This document shows positions 7,303 through 9,845 of a stretch of DNA of 9,845 nt, piece after piece. The position numbers and the translations under genes are program-made. Below the pieces are notes generated by a model, which saw only the letters and a program-made list of their open reading frames with translations, ran no database searches and had not been told where the DNA came from. Origin of the DNA: Deltaproteobacteria bacterium (GTDB taxonomy: Bacteria; Myxococcota_A; UBA796; CAJQPC01). The stretch spans positions 1-9,845 of the forward strand of contig JADKFE010000101.1 in assembly GCA_016717595.1 (NCBI GenBank). The letters are read 5' to 3'. Within the stretch, counting starts at the first letter, position 1, and each line of letters opens with the position of its first letter.

Positions 7303-8258
7303 GGTACGTCGAGCTCATCTGCGAGGCCGCCCACGCGGCGCACCTCAACCAGCCCGGCCTCGGGGTCCGCCTGAGCCCCACGAGCCTCACCGCCCAGGAG
7401 GCGCAGGAGCTCGCGGCCGTCGCCCCGAGCCTGCTCGGCGCCGAGGTCTACGTCGCCGTGGCCGCGCCGGGCGCCGCGCCCCTGGAGGAGGACCGCGTCT
7501 GCGTGGCCCCCGGCGAGCGCGCCGCCGAGCGCGCGACGGAGTGGCGCAACCTGCTCGGCCCGGCGGAGTGGCTGCTCTACGTCAGCGCCGAGCGCCTCGG
7601 CCGCGCGGGCGGCCTGCACGACACCCTGCGCGCCTTGCCCAGCCGGGCGCTCAACGAGGCCTTCGCCCGCTCCAGCCGCAACCGGCTCCCCGAGGCGCTG
7701 CTCGCGGCGCTGCGAGAGGTAGACCTGCTGTTCAATGCCCAGGCCCGCGCGCTGTGCGCCTACGAGGAGGCCGTCGGCGAGGCCCCCGAGGCGCTGCGCT
7801 GGGCCGTCGCGGGCGAGCGCCTGCCGCTCTTGGGCCTCGCCGCGGACTCCGGGCTCTCCCACGCCCCCGTCGAGCGCCTCCGGGGGAACCTCGCCTGGGT
7901 GCAGGGCGCGAGCGGCGCGGACCCCCGCCGGGCGTCGAGCGCCGAGCCCGAGCGGGAGGCCCTCGCCAAGATGATCCGCGGCGCCGAGGGCGAGGCCCGC
8001 GCCAAGGCCCTCCAGGGCGTCGATCTCGGCGCCATCCCCACCCAGACCCTCTCCCCGCCGAAGAAGCCCCGGGCGCCGCGCGCGGCTCCGGCATCCCCCG
8101 CGCCCCGCGCGCCTCGGGAGGCGTCCCCGGCGCCGAGGGCGGCGGCGTCCGCTGTGCCGGCGGCGTCAAGCGTGGCAGCCTCCCGCGTCTTCGTCGCCTG
8201 CAGGGTCAGTGACGTCCAGCGCCTTAGCGTCCGCCCTCGGCGCTCGCCGCGTCGGTGA
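7299..8258 (+). CDS. N-terminal part of a large protein, possibly HerA/FtsK-type; frame probably broken in a linker
   Basis: Starts at ATG 7299, coupled to the previous gene by an ATGA overlap, with GGGAGGG about 8 bases upstream. Residues 1 to about 248 form a globular Ala/Leu-rich domain with alternating strands and helices (LLGAEVYVAVAAP at 46-58; ERATEWRN at 77-84; WLLYVSAERLG at 91-101). From about 251 it becomes a Pro/Ala/Arg-rich linker. The open frame stops at TGA 8256-8258, but the last ~30 residues (Arg/Val-rich) no longer look like the linker, whereas other frames give Ser/Ala/Pro/Thr-rich linker sequence and the original frame resumes as Pro/Ala linker right after the stop. I infer that this is the first domain of one long protein continuing to the right edge. 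The function is not recognised. A large partner of the upstream ATPase, comparable in place to DptH, is a guess. Confidence 0.65.
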   Translation: MRYVELICEAAHAAHLNQPGLGVRLSPTSLTAQEAQELAAVAPSLLGAEVYVAVAAPGAAPLEEDRVCVAPGERAAERATEWRNLLGPAEWLLYVSAERLGRAGGLHDTLRALPSRALNEAFARSSRNRLPEALLAALREVDLLFNAQARALCAYEEAVGEAPEALRWAVAGERLPLLGLAADSGLSHAPVERLRGNLAWVQGASGADPRRASSAEPEREALAKMIRGAEGEARAKALQGVDLGAIPTQTLSPPKKPRAPRAAPASPAPRAPREASPAPRAAASAVPAASSVAASRVFVACRVSDVQRLSVRPRRSPRR

Positions 8259-8267
8259 CGTCCGGCG
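8205..8267 (+). repeat. Imperfect direct repeat pair inside the linker
   Basis: GTCAGTGACGTCCAGCG (8205-8221) and GTCGGTGACGTCCGGCG (8251-8267) match at 15 of 17 bases, 46 bases apart. Because 46 is not a multiple of three, the same peptide SVTS is encoded in two different frames. This fits a repetitive Ser/Ala/Thr linker that has gained or lost single bases. Confidence 0.5.
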
Positions 8268-8312
8268 TCGGGGCGTCCCCCTCCCGCAGCATCGGCAACG
8301 CCCCCTCCGCTC

Positions 8313-9323
8313 GTGTCTCCGGCGGCGGGGATCGCTCCTGCGCCGCTCCCGGTCGGCCCGCCGCCGCCCCTGCCGTGGCTCACCGGCCCCGAGCTCCTGA
8401 CCCCAACCACGACGCCAGCGGCCCCCGAGGGCCTGCCCTTCACGCCAGCGCCCGTCGTCGGCGCGGCCTGGGAGCGGCGAGAGGCGCCCGAGGGCCTCCT
8501 CATCGCGCTCAAGGCCCTCCTCGCCGACGGCGGCGCGCCTCGCCGCTGGCTCGCCCGGGGGACTCGCCCCCGAGACGCCCTCGCGCGGTCCACCAAAGGT
8601 GAGCTGCCCGTCGAGGCCCTGCCCGTGCCCAAGCTCAGCCGTGAGCTCACCGAGGCGGTGGCGGCGTGGCGCGCGGCCCGAGAGACGCTGCGCGCGGCGC
8701 TCCGGCGGGCGGGCGCGGACGACGAGGCGCTCGCGCGGCTGGGGGTGGTGCCCTCGGCGGCGATGGTCGGCGAGGTCAAAGACGCGGCGACGGCGGTGGT
8801 CCAGCGCGCGGCGCGCGCGCTCGGCCTCGCCCGCGCACCTGAGGCGCTCACCTGGCTGCTCGCCCACGACGCGGCGCTCATCGAGGATCCCCTCAGCGAC
8901 GAGGCCCTGCTCGCGCCCGGCCCGCTGCACCCGCTCTGCCTCGCTGGGGCCTTGGCCCGGGCAGACGAGGCCCAGCTCGCCGACGAGGCCACCCCTGAGG
9001 AGCCCTGGGCGCGGTGGGGGCTCTCTCAGCCTCTGCCTCGTCCGGCCCGCTGGCCCGCGCCCGGCGGCGGCGCGCTCCTCGCCAGCGCGCCTTTCGGCCT
9101 CGCGCCGGTCTACGAGACGCGGCCCGCCCCGGCGTCCGAGGCCGCGCTGCGCTCGATCACCGCCCGCCTGACGCGCCGCCTCGTCGAGCTCCACCCCCAC
9201 GTCCTGCTCGGCCTGGGCGTCCTGGTGGAGCACGATCGGCCGGGCGCGGTGGTGGACGGCCTCGTCGATGGGCTGACCGCGGCCCTTGATCAGCTCCCCG
9301 CGCCCTCCCGGCGACCCGCCTGA
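8313..9323 (+). CDS. Continuation of the large protein (middle section)
   Basis: This is open in the same frame as the piece before it, from the stop at 8258 to TGA 9321-9323. GTG 8313 is only the first formal start and has no ribosome-binding site, so I read it as the continuation of the gene begun at 7299. It opens with the linker (PLVSPAAGIAPAPLP) and then a folded region. A segment GPLHPLCLAGALA lies near 8917-8958. From memory, PLHP.RL-like motifs occur in large HerA/FtsK-like defence ATPases of the DptH kind, which is weak support for that family. A strand-helix region (HVLLGLGVLVEHDRP, then VVDGLVDGLTAALDQLP) follows. The frame then turns Arg/Pro-rich and stops, while another frame continues with well-formed sequence (LPATRLTVYTATTPALG), so a second frame break is likely near 9295-9320. 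No Walker A is visible in this part. Confidence 0.6.
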   Translation: MSPAAGIAPAPLPVGPPPPLPWLTGPELLTPTTTPAAPEGLPFTPAPVVGAAWERREAPEGLLIALKALLADGGAPRRWLARGTRPRDALARSTKGELPVEALPVPKLSRELTEAVAAWRAARETLRAALRRAGADDEALARLGVVPSAAMVGEVKDAATAVVQRAARALGLARAPEALTWLLAHDAALIEDPLSDEALLAPGPLHPLCLAGALARADEAQLADEATPEEPWARWGLSQPLPRPARWPAPGGGALLASAPFGLAPVYETRPAPASEAALRSITARLTRRLVELHPHVLLGLGVLVEHDRPGAVVDGLVDGLTAALDQLPAPSRRPA

Positions 9324-9845
9324 CCGTCTACACGGCGACGACGCCCGCCTTGGGGAGCGCCGCGAGCCGCTGGGTCGTCGAGGGTCGGCTCATCTTGGCG
9401 CCGCTCTCCCTTAGACGCGGCGTCGCGGGAGCGGCTCCCGGCGCAGCTCCACCTGCGGGTGCCGCCGCCGCCCGCGCCCGCGCAGGTGGCGATCAGCGCC
9501 CCGCTGACCGCGCCGCCCGGGCGCCCGACCTACACGACCATCGACGGCGGCTGGGCGGAGCGGCTGCCCCACACCTGCGTGCCCGAGGGTGAGGCCCTCG
9601 CCGACGCCGTGCAGCGGGCCCTCCGCGCCCCGAGCGAGGGCGCCTTCACGACGACCCGCGCCGCCTCCCGCGCGGAGCCCACGCGCACCAAGGCCCTCTG
9701 GCGCGCGGAGCTGGCCGAGCTGCTCCCGCCGCCGACGCTTGGCGCGACGCTGCTCATTGATGAGCGGAGCGAGGGCATCCAGGCGCGCGTCTACAGCGCC
9801 GACCTGCGGGCCTTGGCGGAACGGCTCACCGAGGTCCTCGGCAAG
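9324..9845 (+). CDS. Continuation of the large protein (runs off right edge, one more frame break)
   Basis: From about 9305 to 9410 the convincing reading is the frame giving LTVYTATTPALGSAASRWVV and then EGRLILAPLSL, with nearly all codons ending in G or C. From about 9414 to the edge the convincing frame shifts by one (DAASRERLPAQL, ISAPLTAPPGRPTYTTIDGG, TLGATLLIDERSEGIQARVY, LRALAERLTEVLGK). Skipping the A at about 9413 joins the two. The reading stays open to the last base, so the gene continues outside. Taken as one protein with the pieces before it, at least about 849 residues are in view. If it is a HerA/FtsK-like ATPase, the nucleotide-binding domain should follow downstream. The formal first start in the terminal frame is GTG 9459, without a ribosome-binding site. 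Confidence 0.55.

Noticed and set aside
7760..8992. Minus-strand open frames across the linker region (also 8166-9233)
   Set aside because: Ser/Arg/Gly-rich shadow composition. They persist across the plus-strand frame breaks only because stops are rare at this GC content.
1..9845. tRNA, rRNA, CRISPR array, insertion sequence, attachment site or rho-independent terminator
   Set aside because: None seen. There are no spaced identical repeats, no terminal inverted repeats, no transposase-like protein and no hairpin followed by a T-run. The right and left edges cut through genes.

Overview
The window is a very GC-rich bacterial segment (roughly 70-75% G+C by eye; almost every codon of the real genes ends in G or C). 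Protein composition (Ala/Arg/Leu/Pro-rich) and weak ribosome-binding sites at several starts suggest a Myxococcota/Polyangia-type or other high-GC lineage. This is inference from composition; no taxonomic marker gene is present. I see no rRNA, tRNA, CRISPR array, transposase or integrase. The window is almost wholly coding, cut through a gene at each end.

Layout. Two operons diverge from a short spacer near 1971-2041. The leftward operon (minus strand) holds an HhH-GPD-like protein with a C-terminal four-cysteine cluster (858-1970), resembling an endonuclease III-type DNA glycosylase. Ten bases after it starts a large DEAD/DEAH-box helicase of the DruE/DrmA type, of which only the first 282 residues lie in the window (1-847). 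The rightward operon (plus strand) holds a 746-residue DruA-family (DUF4338) protein (2042-4282), a P-loop ATPase (4279-5913), an unrecognised protein of about 468 residues whose frame is broken near its start (5897-7302), and the beginning of a large protein (7299 to the right edge), possibly a HerA/FtsK-type ATPase, interrupted by several apparent frame changes. Overlaps of ATGA type link genes at 4279-4282 and 7299-7302.

Reading. DruA plus a DruE-like helicase points to a Druantia-related anti-phage locus. The divergent layout, the glycosylase-like Fe-S protein and the ATPase / ~470-residue protein / very large protein trio do not match the Druantia types I know. The trio resembles in size and order the phosphorothioate-dependent restriction set DptF-DptG-DptH (known from memory, not a sequence match). 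A working hypothesis is a composite defence system: a base-excision-like sensor or effector and a helicase on one side, and DruA with an ATPase/translocase module on the other.

Caveats. Repeated single-base frame disruptions on the right side (near 5962, 8160-8310, 9300 and 9410) mean either an indel-prone assembly or a decaying operon. The hexamer CTCGAG is absent by eye, and Leu-Glu pairs are spelled with otherwise rare Leu codons, which suggests selection against that palindrome in the host.
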